This document shows positions 7,177 to 15,186 of a DNA stretch of 33,243 nucleotides, piece after piece; positions within the stretch are counted from its first letter, which is position 1, and each line of letters begins with the position of its first letter. The stretch lies in NCBI GenBank assembly GCA_021777055.1, contig JAIQZO010000032.1, forward strand, positions 1 through 33,243, written 5' to 3'. Source of the DNA: Candidatus Anammoxibacter sp. (GTDB taxonomy: Bacteria > Planctomycetota > Brocadiia > Brocadiales > Anammoxibacteraceae). The translations under genes were made by a program, and so were the position numbers. The notes beneath the pieces are model-generated. The model was not told the origin of the DNA and searched no databases. It saw nothing but the letters and a program-made list of their open reading frames with translations.

Positions 7177-8556
7177 TTATTTTTTTGTTTTCTCTAACTC
7201 CTGCTTAAAATCGCCAATTTTATAACCCTTGGATTTTATGAAAGCCTTTATTTCTTTTTGGGTTATAGGGCACTTGAGAAGCCTATCCTTTGCAAACACG
7301 TTAAATACGCTTCTAACAACAATAGAGGTAAACCCTTTTGCCTTGTAGTACTTTAATACCAGAGTTCCATTGCCATTTTCATGAACGGATTCTAAAAACT
7401 CATTTTCTAATATTTCTCTTTCTTGCGTGGAGAGTTTTTCAAGAGCTGTTTCCAGGCGCTGCGTTTCCAGTTCTGTTTTTATATCTTTGAAAATTTCCAA
7501 GCGGTTTTTTTGTTCATACGCGGCTTTAACTTCTTTGCTTTTCGCCTCCTTTTCCTCGTCCAGGAATGTCTTTTTTGGCCTGTAATCTTCTTTTAAGGCC
7601 ATCATTGTATAGGCTGGAACCTTTGTCACTTTACCGGCCTGACTATTTCTCTCTACGACTTCCAGATTATCCGTTATGTAGCTTTCATCATGGCTTAAGA
7701 TAATTTTTTGTGCTTGTTTGTTCGTCAAACCAAAAGAAAGCAGGCGGCTTAAAAGTTGATCGTTTCCTTCAAACACTTTTGTTGACGCGGATGATTTTAA
7801 TTTTGTTCCGGTTGCATTGGCATCAATTAAGGCCGGTGGCAAAGCAATATCGGCAGGGAGTTGATAATTTTCCTTACGGGAAACTTTAAAACGGATAGCT
7901 ATAACTTTGCGTTTTTTTCGTTCATATTCTACCGCCGCATTTATATCTGATAGGGCGTTTATTTTTTTTAGAGGTTTTTTTATAAGTCTTTGCCCTACAT
8001 ATTTGAATTCATTGTACAAAGGATCGTTTTGTGTGCCCAAGAGCTTTTTAAAAGCCTCGACACTAAGCCACTGCGTATATCCGGTTTTAAATCCTGTTGA
8101 GCATAGAAACTCCATCAAATATTCCCAGATTGCTAAAGTATGGCCGCATTTAAACTGTCTTTGTATCAGCAGATTGAGCCGCGCATAAATATTTGGATTA
8201 CTAAAAATCGTACGTAGCCCGCTGCTATATTCATATTGACAAACACCATTTTTAATTTCGGCATAAGCGAGTAGGGCGGAAACACCCCACCTGTTCTTTT
8301 TATCTTTGTCTAAAATATTCCATTCAAGCTTTGTAGTAACTAAGACCGATAAAATATCTTTAAGCGCTTTAATGTTTCTGGTGTTACAATCAATGGCTTG
8401 TACAAGGGTGGAAATCTTTATTTGATACCGATCACTGGATAATAAGTCTTTGAATGCATTCTTTAAAAGTACATTAGATACCATCCGTTGCGTATGGGTA
8501 AGAGTATTTGAGATATGAATCGCCGCACTATGTTTTATGACCTCATTGCGATCCAA
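7177..8556 (-). CDS. repB: RepB-type replication initiator (Rep_3 superfamily)
   Basis: A 459-residue initiator with the paired winged-helix layout of the Rep_3/RepB (RepE, pi-like) family. The N-terminus HSAAIHISNTLTHTQRMVSN, followed by LLKNAFKDLL, is the first winged helix start. RLNLLIQRQFKCGHTLAIWE, then YLMEFL and KTGYTQWLSVEAFKKLLG, is the second DNA-binding half, and VAIRFKV closes it near residue 225. About 230 further residues, Lys/Glu-rich and helical, extend beyond the usual 250-350-residue length. The start is TTG at 8556, decided by GGAGG at plus positions 8566-8570, 9 bases away; no good ATG exists. It would bind the iterons immediately upstream to start replication and to limit copy number. 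Confidence 0.88.
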   Translation of the reverse strand: MDRNEVIKHSAAIHISNTLTHTQRMVSNVLLKNAFKDLLSSDRYQIKISTLVQAIDCNTRNIKALKDILSVLVTTKLEWNILDKDKKNRWGVSALLAYAEIKNGVCQYEYSSGLRTIFSNPNIYARLNLLIQRQFKCGHTLAIWEYLMEFLCSTGFKTGYTQWLSVEAFKKLLGTQNDPLYNEFKYVGQRLIKKPLKKINALSDINAAVEYERKKRKVIAIRFKVSRKENYQLPADIALPPALIDANATGTKLKSSASTKVFEGNDQLLSRLLSFGLTNKQAQKIILSHDESYITDNLEVVERNSQAGKVTKVPAYTMMALKEDYRPKKTFLDEEKEAKSKEVKAAYEQKNRLEIFKDIKTELETQRLETALEKLSTQEREILENEFLESVHENGNGTLVLKYYKAKGFTSIVVRSVFNVFAKDRLLKCPITQKEIKAFIKSKGYKIGDFKQELEKTKK

Positions 8557-8664
8557 CTTTATTAACCTCCTAATTGAATTGGATTAGTTAAAAGAATAGA
8601 TTGTCATAATATGTTTTAAGTGACAATTGTCAAGTTTTTTATAGTCACTTTACCATCAACACAG

Positions 8665-8774
8665 CACAATTAAGGTCACTTTATATCACAAATACAGTCA
8701 CTTCTCGGCACAATTGCAGTCACCTTTCATCACAAATACGGTCACTTTCCGGCACAAATGAAGTCACCTTTCAG
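8665..8774. repeat. Five tandem 22-bp iterons
   Basis: The unit is CACAA(A/T)T(N)2-3GTCAC(T/C)TT plus four variable bases, exactly 22 bp in each of five copies. Two turns of the helix per unit place Rep molecules on one face of the DNA. Confidence 0.92.
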
Positions 8775-8805
8775 AATTTAAATGCATATTATTATAGGAC
8801 TTAAA

Positions 8806-8886
8806 ATGGCTCTTAAATTATTTAAACGTATTAAATATATTAAACGACAACAAAGGAAGATTCGTCGCCGTTTTTTCTTTAACTAA
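8806..8886 (+). CDS. Tiny basic ORF inside the origin (26 aa)
   Basis: ATG at 8806 follows AGGA with a 7-bp spacing. The peptide MALKLFKRIKYIKRQQRKIR continues RRFFFN and is extremely basic. It lies in the AT-rich segment of oriV, where amino-acid bias could arise by chance. No homologue is recognised. A second tiny basic ORF with a similar start (MSLKNSFK) occurs at 9620. Confidence 0.25.
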   Translation: MALKLFKRIKYIKRQQRKIRRRFFFN

Positions 8887-9146
8887 TTTTTTTATTACAT
8901 ATTGTATTAGATAAATTTTTAAAGACTATATGTTGAATATTGTTAAAACTGAAAAATTGCTTTTTACAATAAATCAAAGTGCTATTTATTCTCAGCACAA
9001 ATACGGTCACCTTAAAATAGAAAAGGGACGAGCATAAAACTCGTCCCCCTTCACTTCGTATAGTCACGGTCATTGCCACCTCTGGCTGTTCCGCAATTTT
9101 ATGATAGCGATTTTAACCTTTAGATTTCAAATAAAAAGCTACCTGG

Positions 9147-9521
9147 CTATAAATTAAACTGTTCATTCAAATCTAGTGATGTCGAATTTTGCTTTTTGAG
9201 GGCAGGGCGCTCCTGCAATTCCCACTCAGATATTGTTTCCTGTAACTCAGCCAGTATCGCAATTCTCTGGGTGTTAAGCTCGGATCTATTATCATCCGTA
9301 TTGATAGAAATTTGCACTATCGTATCTTGGATTAATTTAATAACGTCAAATGATATATAATCACTCTTACCTGATCGTATGTCTTCCACTTCTTGTGCCA
9401 CAAGCGCTTGTGGCACCGTTACTATAGGATCATCGAGCTGCACATCAAAATCTATCAAATGACGAAAAAGCTCATCCTTCGTCATAATAACCGTAGCAAT
9501 GATTTTCTCCGGAATGTCCAT
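9147..9521 (-). CDS. Unknown small protein, paralogue of the gene at 21579
   Basis: A 124-residue protein of unknown function. It clearly shares its whole core with the 140-residue protein at 21579-22001: MTK.E..R.L near the N-terminus, then DP....P..LV.QE..DI, GKS..ISF.V.K.IQDTI, and R...LA.LQE.I.E.ELQERPA.K near the C-terminus. It is acidic, predicted mostly helical, and has no signal peptide or membrane segment. ATG 9521 is used; ATG 9485 (MTKDELF) is an alternative and matches the start of the conserved region. Its closeness to oriV and the second copy beside the transfer genes suggest a plasmid-household function, but nothing more can be said. Confidence 0.75.
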   Translation of the reverse strand: MDIPEKIIATVIMTKDELFRHLIDFDVQLDDPIVTVPQALVAQEVEDIRSGKSDYISFDVIKLIQDTIVQISINTDDNRSELNTQRIAILAELQETISEWELQERPALKKQNSTSLDLNEQFNL

Positions 9522-9619
9522 TGTTGCTGCTTTTACCTTTTACGATTAAATCTTGATAACTCCAAGCGTTATCACAATAGGGCGTACCGTTCAATATTGA
9601 TTTGCGCTACGATCAAATC

Positions 9620-9745
9620 ATGTCGCTCAAGAATTCATTCAAAGCTGCAATGCGCGTTCGCCGGTGGGATAAAAAATTTGCCAATCCAAAATTTAAGCCG
9701 CGTTTCCGTGGCCCGAAAAGACGATTTTCAAAACCCAAGCGTTGA
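9620..9745 (+). CDS. Small highly basic ORF (41 aa)
   Basis: MSLKNSFKAAMRVRRWDKKF is followed by ANPKFKPRFRGPKRRFSKPK and R. About 40 per cent of residues are Lys or Arg, with many Phe and Pro. It could bind nucleic acid. There is no clear ribosome-binding site, and its end meets the 3' end of the convergent DUF2726 gene. It may be real or a chance ORF. Confidence 0.35.
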   Translation: MSLKNSFKAAMRVRRWDKKFANPKFKPRFRGPKRRFSKPKR

Positions 9746-9760
9746 TTTTCCTGCTACCTG

Positions 9761-10276
9761 TTATAACGCAGCAATCAAAGACACATTCAAGGTTTGTAAA
9801 ATCTCGGCGCGGTCATAGCGGCGGCGTACCGGAAAACGATGCAAGGGAAGTCCGGCTTTCGCCATGATCTGATTTACAAACCTGTCACGCGCCGCACGAT
9901 CAAACCGCGCATGGCTCTTGTCGTCTAGCTCTATCAGGCAAAGCGTGTCAAAGCTCTGAGGGTCAATCAGGATAAAATCTATATGCTTCTGTGAGATTTT
10001 TGAAAAGTGCCGCCAAAATGATTTACGCGGCACGCCGCGCCGGACTTTGAGAATGTCGGCAATACGGACTTTCGCCAAAATGATAGCACGGCCTTGTACG
10101 GCAGAAACAAGGGCTTTGTAAAACTGTTGTTCCGGCGGGGTTAAAACACTCGGCAAACGCTCATAAGGGTCAGGATGTGTTTTCTTGGTCAGCAACACTA
10201 CAACGCAAAGAAACAACACAAAGAAAACCACTGTGCCTATAAATATTTCCGGCTGTGATAAAGAAAAATTAATCAT
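9761..10276 (-). CDS. Membrane-anchored DUF2726 protein
   Basis: A 171-residue protein with one N-terminal membrane helix (residues 11-30, IFIGTVVFFVLFLCVVVLLT) and a DUF2726 domain from about residue 44. The domain is recognised by LTPPEQQFYKALVSAV, KVRIADILKVR, ISQKHIDFILIDPQSF and LIELDDKSHARFDRAARDRF. DUF2726 resembles restriction-endonuclease-like folds: D(F)ILID and ELDDKSH could form the D...ExD/K-type centre. The biological role of the family is not established. It is GC-richer than the genes around it, which suggests a separate origin. The start ATG at 10276 is followed at once by the hydrophobic segment. Confidence 0.82.
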   Translation of the reverse strand: MINFSLSQPEIFIGTVVFFVLFLCVVVLLTKKTHPDPYERLPSVLTPPEQQFYKALVSAVQGRAIILAKVRIADILKVRRGVPRKSFWRHFSKISQKHIDFILIDPQSFDTLCLIELDDKSHARFDRAARDRFVNQIMAKAGLPLHRFPVRRRYDRAEILQTLNVSLIAAL

Positions 10277-10389
10277 CCGCTATTGGTGCAAGTTTCATGG
10301 TTTCTTCTACCATGTTGGGATTCCGGCCACAATGGCCTAATGGGAGGGGATGCGGCTAACTCAATTACAGTATCCATCGCATAAAAAAG

Positions 10390-10419
10390 TTGTTAATTGT
10401 TATTAACTGTTGTTATAAT
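10390..10419 (+). promoter_or_regulatory. parDE promoter with operator dyad
   Basis: TTGTTA (10390-10395), an 18-bp spacer and TATAAT (10414-10419). The palindrome GTTAAT-TGTT-ATTAAC (10392-10407) overlaps the spacer and fits repression by ParD. Confidence 0.6.
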
Positions 10420-10443
10420 TGTAAGCAGGAAGGAGATTTTCTC

Positions 10444-10698
10444 ATGGCAACAATAACAATATCTGTATCAGATAAAATGAAAGATTATGTAGCTGGTATC
10501 GTCGAGGATGGCACATACAGTAACGCTAGTGAAGTTTTCCGCGATGGTTTACGCGCTGTACAGGAAAAACAGTTAAAGCTCCAAGCATTGCGGAAACATG
10601 TTAACGCGGCACTTTCTAAAGGCGGCTCGCATACAGATGAAGAAGTGCAAGCAGCAATTGATGCTCATTTAGATACACTATCTGATGTGGACGAATAA
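10444..10698 (+). CDS. parD: ParD-family antitoxin
   Basis: An 84-residue ribbon-helix-helix antitoxin. The N-terminus MATITISVSDKMKDYVAGIV forms the DNA-contacting strand and first helix, DGTYSNASEVFRDGLRAV the second, and the acidic C-terminal tail binds and blocks ParE. ATG 10444 is chosen because of AGGAAGGAGA (10427-10436) and the family N-terminus; an upstream in-frame start at 10390 would lie in the promoter. It is separated by 3 bp from parE. Confidence 0.93.
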   Translation: MATITISVSDKMKDYVAGIVEDGTYSNASEVFRDGLRAVQEKQLKLQALRKHVNAALSKGGSHTDEEVQAAIDAHLDTLSDVDE

Positions 10699-10701
10699 TT
10701 T

Positions 10702-10995
10702 ATGCGCTTAAAATTATCCGATCAGGCGCAAGCCGATTTAAAAGATATTGCCGAATACATTGCACGAAAAAGTCAAAATCGTACTATTGGTCGCAATTTC
10801 ACTAAAAAAATTATAGCGAAATGCAAAGAACTGGCTAGTATTAAAGGAACAATGGGTATTGCACGACCTGATTTGGGAAGGGGCTTGCGTTCGCATCCAT
10901 TTGGAAATTACGTTTTAATTTTTATGTATGAAGATGACTGCTTTTACGTAGTAACAATCATCGAGGGGCATAGGGATATTCAGGCCTTATTTTAA
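10702..10995 (+). CDS. parE: ParE-family toxin
   Basis: A 97-residue RelE/ParE-superfamily toxin; characterised ParE proteins poison DNA gyrase. Seen are LSDQAQADLKDIAEYIARKS at the start, LGRGLRSHPFGNYVLIFMY in the middle and VVTIIEGHRDIQALF at the end, a standard ParE layout and length. It follows parD directly, and the next gene starts 3 bp after its stop, so all three are probably co-transcribed. Confidence 0.93.
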   Translation: MRLKLSDQAQADLKDIAEYIARKSQNRTIGRNFTKKIIAKCKELASIKGTMGIARPDLGRGLRSHPFGNYVLIFMYEDDCFYVVTIIEGHRDIQALF

Positions 10996-10998
10996 GAT

Positions 10999-11370
10999 AT
11001 GACAGACAATAACAAAATTCTTAAAGCCATTGATAACGCAATGGAAAAAATAAAAACCGTTGATAATAATATCATCGGGGAAACTATCGGAGTATCTCAA
11101 GCTCTGGATGAACTGAGAAAATCTATCGACGAAATAGAAGCGTGCATGGGTAAGCGTACATATACAGAGGCCTCCAGTCTTGGTTATAGGGACGTGTCAT
11201 CTGCATTTATTTTCCTGCAACGTGCACTAGGCGGTTTACAACACGCTTGCAATCAAAAGGAAAGCCTCATATCTGAAATCGCTGTTCAATCAGGTGCGAG
11301 CGCATATGAAGAAGTAGAACCGTTCGTTAACAATGTGCTGGTTTCTTCCAAAGTGCGTTCTAGGAAATAA
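10999..11370 (+). CDS. Unknown helical protein downstream of parDE
   Basis: A 123-residue protein, unrecognised. It is predicted almost all helical (AIDNAMEKIKTV, ALDELRKSIDEIEACM, AFIFLQRALGGLQHA) with no membrane segment or catalytic motif. It starts 3 bp after parE, so it probably belongs to that operon as a cargo gene or a third component. Confidence 0.6.
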   Translation: MTDNNKILKAIDNAMEKIKTVDNNIIGETIGVSQALDELRKSIDEIEACMGKRTYTEASSLGYRDVSSAFIFLQRALGGLQHACNQKESLISEIAVQSGASAYEEVEPFVNNVLVSSKVRSRK

Positions 11371-11454
11371 TACAAGTTACCTGAATGTCCTTAATTAGGT
11401 AAATCTGAAATAGGATAGTCTTTTTCCATACAGCGAATTATCACTCTGTTTTTG

Positions 11455-11512
11455 TTATGTAATTAATCCTCATTTTATATAATAGACTGCCTGTTAACGT
11501 CCGATAAGGGTG
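11455..11512 (+). repeat. Duplicated intergenic promoter block, copy A
   Basis: This block begins TTATGTAATTAATCCTCATT, includes TATAAT (11478-11483) and ends AACGTCCGATAAGGGTG. It is about 80 per cent identical to 14323-14384. Each copy lies 67-93 bp before a gene for a small membrane protein and carries its likely promoter. Confidence 0.7.
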
Positions 11513-11579
11513 GGTTAAACCACTGCATAATCTTTTTTAGTTATTAAATAATGAATGAACTTGATAACATTATTATCTT

Positions 11580-12137
11580 ATGACAAAAAATCTGTTAAAA
11601 CAGAATAGTTCTTTTATCGTATCAATTGCCTCTTCAGTTTTTATTGTTGTTCTTAGCATCATTGTTCAATTGGCAGATGGGAAAATTGATGATCACTATA
11701 AGGAGATATTGAGTTTACAGACCAAAACTAACCAGCTTCATATCCTTGCAGATTCTAGAGCGAGACAACGAAATTTTGCTACTCTTTTGCTGGCATTAGA
11801 TACTAATGTTATGTTCGATGCATCGAAACGCCTCTATCCATTTGATGATCCACATGTGGATTCGCAGAGCAAGAGGCTGCTTAAGAGTTTCAGTAGTGGA
11901 AAGATATCCAGTAAGGAATATTTAAAGACAAAGAAAGATATGCGTCAAAAGCAATATATAGAATTCTGGACTCTTTATAATCATGAAATAGACAATCTTA
12001 ATAAGCTTGTAGGTAATCCTCTAAGATTTTGGGAATGTACCAAGACATTGAGCTACATTTTTCAATTCATTTTGTTGGGTTTCGTGGTGTATTTGCAGGC
12101 ATATTTGCATAAATCTCGAATTGTCGATAACACATAG
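11580..12137 (+). CDS. Unknown protein with two terminal membrane helices
   Basis: A 185-residue protein of no recognised family. Hydrophobic helices are near the N-terminus (residues 12-31, FIVSIASSVFIVVLSIIVQL) and the C-terminus (about 157-175, YIFQFILLGFVVYLQAYL). The 120 residues between them are polar and helical (EILSLQTKTNQLHILADSRA). The topology, two membrane spans around a soluble loop, recalls small effector or sensor proteins in defence loci, but no motif supports a function. It has a weak ribosome-binding site and is preceded by promoter block A. Confidence 0.65.
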   Translation: MTKNLLKQNSSFIVSIASSVFIVVLSIIVQLADGKIDDHYKEILSLQTKTNQLHILADSRARQRNFATLLLALDTNVMFDASKRLYPFDDPHVDSQSKRLLKSFSSGKISSKEYLKTKKDMRQKQYIEFWTLYNHEIDNLNKLVGNPLRFWECTKTLSYIFQFILLGFVVYLQAYLHKSRIVDNT

Positions 12138-12164
12138 AAATAATTTCATCCATCCGATTGTATT

Positions 12165-12193
12165 GTGAAACAGAATGGGTAAGAGAGTTTCAA
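12165..12193. repeat. GAAAC...GTTTC dyad, copy 1
   Basis: GAAACAGAATGGGTAAGAGA followed by GTTTC, 28 bp after a stop codon. It is the same 25-bp core (GAAACAGAAT..GTAA....GTTTC) as copies at 14287 and 15065. Confidence 0.7.
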
Positions 12194-12509
12194 AAATCAG
12201 AAGTACAAAAATATGGACAAATATTTTAGTGATCAAGAAAAAATACTACTACTTTAGACTTTGTTCAGTTTTGTTACGAGCATATCGCAGAAGCTATCAA
12301 ACTAAAACATCATGAATATTACAGCCACGATCACCTAGCATTTAACCGAAAACTTGGAAGAGACAAATTTAGAGATAATATTAATCAGATATTTTCGAGA
12401 AATGGGATTGCTTTTGAATTGAAGAAATCAGGTGAAATTACTAGATTACTAAACCCAGTTCAGGAAAAAATAATTTCTAATGATAACATTCGTTCCGGAG
12501 ATGACAAAC

Positions 12510-13911
12510 GAGCTATGCCCGAAAGTGGTGTATGGGATATGTTAAGTAGCATACCTCACTGAATCTGTTTGTATCTCATCCTGGGCGATGCCGTCTACAA
12601 AATTCACGCCTTGGATGACATTTTTGAGCTGATCAAAGCCTCTGATTTTCATCCATCTTTTTTCTGCCGAGAGGGCGAGTTTGAAGACCATGGCCGACAA
12701 GGTCGCCTCCGAGACACAGTTTTTGACCTTGTTCGAACGCAGGCGCACAGTGGCAAAAACGCTCTCTATGGCATTTGTTGTGCGAATATGATGCCAGTGC
12801 CGGGCTGGAAAATCATAGAAGGCCAGCATCTCCGTTTTGTCTTTGGCAAGGCACGTCATCGCGCCGGGATATTTGTCACCAAACACGGCTTCCATTTCGC
12901 CGTAGGCTTGCAGGGCATGGCTTTTCGTATCGGCCTGCCAGATTTGATGGAGGTATGATTTTGCCGGGCCCTGTATTTTCTTCGGCAGTTTGGCCAGCAC
13001 ATTGGCGGTTTTATGCACCCAGCAGCGCTGATGCCGCGCCGCCGGCCATTCGGCTTTTACAGCGCTCCAGAAGCCTGGTGCGCCGTCTGCGATGACAAGT
13101 TCTGGTGCGTGCGAAAGTCCCTGGTTTTTTAGCGAGCGGATAATATCGCGCCAGGCTTCCGAGGCCTCGCTATAGCCTGGCTGCACCGCGATCAGCTCTT
13201 TGCGGCCAAGCTCTGTAACCCCGATCATCACAAGCATGCAAGCGCGCGCATCATTGCTGCGCACGTGAAAATACACACCGTCCGCCCAGATGTAAACATA
13301 GCGTTTATGGCTCAAATCCCGGGTTTGCCACGCTTTGTATTCTTCTTCCCACACGCGTTTGAGGCGGCTGATTGTCGAAGAACTTAATCCACCAGCATCC
13401 TTGCCAAGCAAGGCTTCCAGGGCCTCGCCAAAGTCGCCGGTCGAAATGCCTTTGAGATATAAAGCAGGCAAAAGCTCATTAATGCTTGCCGAGCGCCGCA
13501 AAAAAGGCGGGATCAAAGAGGAGGTGAATTTACGGCCCCCACCGGCGCGATCTCGAACCTTGGGAACCTGCACGGCAACATCCCCAATCCCGGTCTGGAT
13601 AGGCCGCTCCGGCAAATACCCATTGCGCACAATTGCCGCGCGGCCATCGGGCAAGCGATCATCTTTATGATCGTGCAGATGCGCCTGCACCTCGGCCTCA
13701 ATCGCCTGGGCCAGCAATTGCCGCGCACCGTTGCGAAGAATATCCGTGAGGGGATCTGTGGCCTCTGTGGCTGGATTTGTGAAATTTAATACTGTATCGT
13801 CGTTCATGGCGTGTCCTTTCTTTTTTGCCTAAAAAAAGGTACGCCAACTTCACATTATCCCCAATCCTGATGGATCAGATTTAGCCCATACACCACTTTC
13901 GGGCATAGCTC
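12510..13911 (-). mobile_element. Complete IS256-family insertion sequence
   Basis: A 1402-bp element with perfectly matched 27-bp terminal inverted repeats (12510-12536 and 13885-13911; the outer ends read GAGCTATGCCCGAAAG). It is flanked on both sides by the 8-bp target duplication TGACAAAC (12502-12509 and 13912-13919). It contains one transposase gene and is GC-richer than its surroundings. Perfect ends and duplication suggest recent insertion. Confidence 0.95.
12542..13807 (-). CDS. IS256-family (Mutator-type) transposase
   Basis: A 421-residue DDE transposase. The family signature is seen in AIEAEVQAHLHDHKDDRLPD, the conserved NGYLPERPIQT start and PKVRDRAGGG. Catalytic residues read as Asp in YIWADGVYF, Asp in LVIADGAPGFWSAV and Glu in TNAIESVFATVRLR, with the typical RCWVHKTANVL between the last two. 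The length is full, without frameshift, so the protein is likely active. ATG 13807 lies 78 bp inside the right inverted repeat. Confidence 0.96.
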   Translation of the reverse strand: MNDDTVLNFTNPATEATDPLTDILRNGARQLLAQAIEAEVQAHLHDHKDDRLPDGRAAIVRNGYLPERPIQTGIGDVAVQVPKVRDRAGGGRKFTSSLIPPFLRRSASINELLPALYLKGISTGDFGEALEALLGKDAGGLSSSTISRLKRVWEEEYKAWQTRDLSHKRYVYIWADGVYFHVRSNDARACMLVMIGVTELGRKELIAVQPGYSEASEAWRDIIRSLKNQGLSHAPELVIADGAPGFWSAVKAEWPAARHQRCWVHKTANVLAKLPKKIQGPAKSYLHQIWQADTKSHALQAYGEMEAVFGDKYPGAMTCLAKDKTEMLAFYDFPARHWHHIRTTNAIESVFATVRLRSNKVKNCVSEATLSAMVFKLALSAEKRWMKIRGFDQLKNVIQGVNFVDGIAQDEIQTDSVRYAT

Positions 13912-14286
13912 TGACAAACTTAATGATATATTAGAGCTGGCAGTCAAGAAATATTTGAATCCAAAACAAGAAGAAAGACGCGATTCTTTAGAAAAGCTAT
14001 GGAAAGCGTGGGAAAGAATTAAGACAATTGAAGATGGAAAAGATAAAAAGGAAAAAACAAAAAATATTTTAGATTCTGTTGCATCCGAACAACACTTTCG
14101 TCAATTACTTGAAGATGAAGCTAAGACATTAACAGAGATTGGTAATAGTTTCATGATCCGTCATTCTGAAACGGATAAAATAGAGATTAAAGATGAAAAG
14201 CATGTTGAATACTTATTTTCAAGAATGTTTTCAATGATTCATTTACTACTAGTTACTCGTGAAGTTAGTACGTCCTCCGATTGGGA

Positions 14287-14315
14287 TTGAAACAGAATAC
14301 GTAATAGCGTTTCAA
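14287..14315. repeat. GAAAC...GTTTC dyad, copy 2
   Basis: TTGAAAC...GTTTCAA, 29 bp, overlapping the stop codon of the AbiJ-like pseudogene and 8 bp before promoter block B. Confidence 0.7.
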
Positions 14316-14322
14316 CTTTTTA

Positions 14323-14384
14323 TTATGTAATTATCCCTTATTTTATATAATACTACCCTGTTTGGTGAACGTCAGATAAGGGCG
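14323..14384 (+). repeat. Duplicated intergenic promoter block, copy B
   Basis: TTATGTAATTATCCCTTATT starts the block, TATAAT is at 14346-14351, and the end reads AACGTCAGATAAGGGCG. Within it CCCTTAT and ATAAGGG form an inverted repeat. It matches copy A at 11455-11512. Confidence 0.7.
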
Positions 14385-14476
14385 TGTTATGTTGTATTTA
14401 TTTTAGAAATACATGATTGCTGGGTTAACATTGCAATTGTTATGTTAATCAAAAACCTCTTGTTTACTTGTTAGCC

Positions 14477-14983
14477 ATGGAGATTATAATATCAATATTG
14501 GCTTTTATCTTTTCAGTGATTGGCCTAGCTTGGCAAGCATGGACATTCTTCCACAACCGTAAAATTCGAATTGTTAATGAATGCGTTATTGCTATGGCAC
14601 AACTGGAGCGAAGTTTGGCTGATGCCCCTAATGCATTCAAATTTCATGGCCTTACGAAGCAAACAATAAAAGAGCATGGGTTTGATGATAAGTCATTGTC
14701 ATACTTGCTCTCTAACATGACAATTGGAGGATCATTTCATAGGCATAGCAAGGAAGCTGGATCACATGTATTTAAAAAATCTTCTTACAGATATAAATTG
14801 TGTGAAAGCGAGGAAGTGTTACGGGCTTGGCCGTTAATAGAGAGAATGATAACCGAAACGCCATACAAAGACCGGATAATCAATACACTAAAGGAAATTC
14901 ATGGTGATAAATTTGTGCCTACATTGGAAGAATTACCTAACAAGCAGGCGGATCCTACGCTAAAAAAAAACTTCGTTGAGTAA
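14477..14983 (+). CDS. Unknown membrane-anchored protein
   Basis: A 168-residue protein with one N-terminal membrane helix (residues 2-24, EIIISILAFIFSVIGLAWQA) followed by a basic HNRKIR, so the remaining 140 residues should be cytoplasmic. The soluble part shows no recognised motif; FHGLTKQTIKEHGF and MTIGGSFHRHSKEAGSH are notable His-rich stretches. ATG 14477 is chosen over TTG 14468. It is preceded by promoter block B, as the gene at 11580 is by block A, which suggests that the two were acquired or are regulated alike. Confidence 0.6.
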   Translation: MEIIISILAFIFSVIGLAWQAWTFFHNRKIRIVNECVIAMAQLERSLADAPNAFKFHGLTKQTIKEHGFDDKSLSYLLSNMTIGGSFHRHSKEAGSHVFKKSSYRYKLCESEEVLRAWPLIERMITETPYKDRIINTLKEIHGDKFVPTLEELPNKQADPTLKKNFVE

Positions 14984-15064
14984 GTCAAAGCGCAAGACTG
15001 TGCAGTTCAGACCAAAGGTAACATACAAAAGAAAGTGCACAAATATGGATGCATTTTATCATGC

Positions 15065-15093
15065 TTGAAACAGAATTGGTAATTCTGTTTCAA
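15065..15093. repeat. GAAAC...GTTTC dyad, copy 3 (perfect palindrome)
   Basis: TTGAAACAGAATT-GGT-AATTCTGTTTCAA, perfect 13-bp arms around a 3-bp centre, 82 bp after a stop codon. No T-run follows, so it is not a standard terminator. Confidence 0.8.
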
Positions 15094-15160
15094 ATATCCT
15101 CCTAAAACCCCTCATTTATGGCAAAAAGCATCCCAAAACGAGAGAAATTCCGTTGTTTCT

Positions 15161-15186
15161 GAAACAAAACTACTGAGAAGTGTTTC
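15161..15186. repeat. GAAAC...GTTTC dyad, copy 4 (degenerate)
   Basis: GAAACAAAACTACTGAGAAG then TGTTTC, one base longer than the other copies. It lies in a 360-bp gene-free stretch (14984-15342) that otherwise holds copy 3 and the promoter at 15257. Confidence 0.45.

Larger units (their letters stand above)
8557..9013. other. Plasmid replication origin (oriV) with iterons
   Basis: Five contiguous 22-bp iterons (8665, 8687, 8709, 8731 and 8753 as starts) share CACAA, then GTCAC at position 11, for example CACAAATACGGTCACTTT. A sixth copy, CACAAATACGGTCACCTT, stands alone at 8996-9013, and lone GTCAC-type half sites occur near 8644 and 9061. Between the array and the distal copy lies a very AT-rich stretch (8775-8990) suited to strand opening. 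Position directly upstream of repB and direct-repeat structure identify an iteron-regulated origin. Confidence 0.9.
12213..14290 (+). pseudogene. AbiJ-like abortive-infection gene, broken by a frameshift and an IS
   Basis: Removing the insertion (12510-13911) and one copy of its target duplication joins two coding pieces in frame: upstream ...NIRSGDDK and downstream LNDILELAVKKYLNPKQEER. The upstream piece also needs one extra A in the six-A run at 12238-12243 to connect with the ATG at 12213 (MDKYFSDQEK). The repaired protein would be 222 residues. Its parts KLGRDKFRDNINQIFSRNGI, LEKLWKAWERIKT and LTEIGNSFMIRHSETDK match, from memory, a widespread family annotated near AbiJ-type abortive-infection proteins. 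The family name is by recall. The 3' piece alone (from TTG 13955) is open but probably not expressed. Confidence 0.75.

Noticed and set aside
8665..8774. CRISPR array
   Set aside because: The 22-bp units are contiguous without spacers and sit upstream of repB, so they are iterons.
13335..13728. ORFs on both strands inside the IS256 transposase gene
   Set aside because: High GC content opens alternative frames; the transposase frame has all catalytic motifs.
13955..14290. Independent 111-aa gene after the IS256 element
   Set aside because: Its frame continues upstream through the target duplication into the segment before the IS, so it is the 3' half of the interrupted gene.
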